In this document: piece by piece, positions 44,567-44,821 of the stretch
How the letters are laid out: every line of letters begins with the position of its first letter
Numbering within the stretch: position 1 is the first letter of the stretch
Program-made: the position numbers and the translations under genes
The notes under the pieces: model-generated
The model's input: only the letters and a program-made list of their open reading frames with translations
Told to the model about the DNA's origin: nothing
Databases searched by the model: none
IMG/VR virus record: IMGVR_UViG_3300028802_000029
Span: 1 to 44,821 of that record
DNA: 44,821 nucleotides
Source: a virus
Strand: one strand, 5' to 3'

Positions 44567-44821
44567 ATGAACCCGCAACAAACCAAAGAAATCGTGGACG
44601 CCGTGGTGAAGGAATTCTCAGACCAGGGCATGCTCATCGAGGGCGGCTGGAAAGCCTACGAGCTGCTCAGCCTGCAAAACACATCACCCATCCAACGCAG
44701 CGAATGCCGCAAAGCGTTCTTCCTGGGCGCGCAACATCTCTTCGCCAGTATCATGGGCGTACTTGAGCCTGACGCTGAGCCCACGGAGAAGGACCTGGAG
44801 CGTATGGATAAGATAGACGCG
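44567..44821 (+). CDS. Junction-spanning hypothetical protein, N-terminal part
   Basis: MNPQQTKEIVDAVVKEFSDQ starts at 44567 and reads to the window end, continuing at the other end (149-210) because of the terminal overlap. GMLIEGGWKAYELLSLQN precedes the helical block described for the left copy. Joined length about 105 residues. Confidence 0.85.
   Translation, partial: MNPQQTKEIVDAVVKEFSDQGMLIEGGWKAYELLSLQNTSPIQRSECRKAFFLGAQHLFASIMGVLEPDAEPTEKDLERMDKIDA
44674..44821. repeat. Terminal direct repeat, right copy
   Basis: Matches 1-148; identical over 126 bp and three mismatches at the outer end. Confidence 0.9.

Overview
The window is a nearly complete, apparently circular genome of a tailed phage, most likely a short-tailed (podovirus-type) temperate phage assembled from a community sample. 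Bases 1-148 repeat at 44674-44821 (126 bp exact, three mismatches in the outer 22 bp), and one small gene reads continuously across that junction, so the circle is about 44.67 kb. GC content is high (roughly 60% by eye). Many start codons lack a Shine-Dalgarno sequence, so the host probably uses SD-independent initiation often. The host cannot be named from the sequence alone.

Layout. A control region (about 39880-40510) rich in direct and inverted repeats separates two divergent transcription units. The leftward unit runs from 39879 down to 382. It starts with small genes behind a repeated C/A-rich leader, a tyrosine recombinase, a ribbon-helix-helix protein, an excisionase-like HTH protein, a probable HTH/small-terminase-like protein, an RNA-polymerase alpha-CTD-like mini-protein, a DUF1376-type replisome organizer with internal iterons, DnaB helicase and a DUF2303 protein. 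It continues with the large terminase, a run of tiny translationally coupled genes (several too short for routine calling), scaffold, SU10/DUF5309-type major capsid protein, two paralogous probable decoration proteins, a neck/adaptor protein with carbohydrate-binding-like inserts, portal, fibre-like proteins, a nozzle/tail-tubular-B-like protein, a T7 gp13-like GNAT-fold protein and putative internal virion proteins. It ends in a giant polyvalent protein of about 3,473 residues with ParB-like, helicase, JAB/JAMM, zincin and LPD38-like regions. The rightward unit (40511 through the junction to 437) holds about fourteen small genes, including a second ribbon-helix-helix protein behind a promoter with a perfect 17-bp palindrome.

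How it works together. Recombinase, HTH and RHH proteins suggest a lysogeny switch. Replication appears to pair a replisome organizer and DnaB with host polymerase; no phage DNA or RNA polymerase is seen. Terminase, portal, capsid and neck genes build the head. The 3'-terminal block of the leftward unit resembles a T7-like ejection cargo, the giant protein being the likely delivered multi-domain component.

The least expected signal is a family of seven hairpins built of 7-bp units. Six sit in structural-gene junctions and one lies in reversed orientation, in frame, inside the terminase gene. No recognisable endolysin is present.
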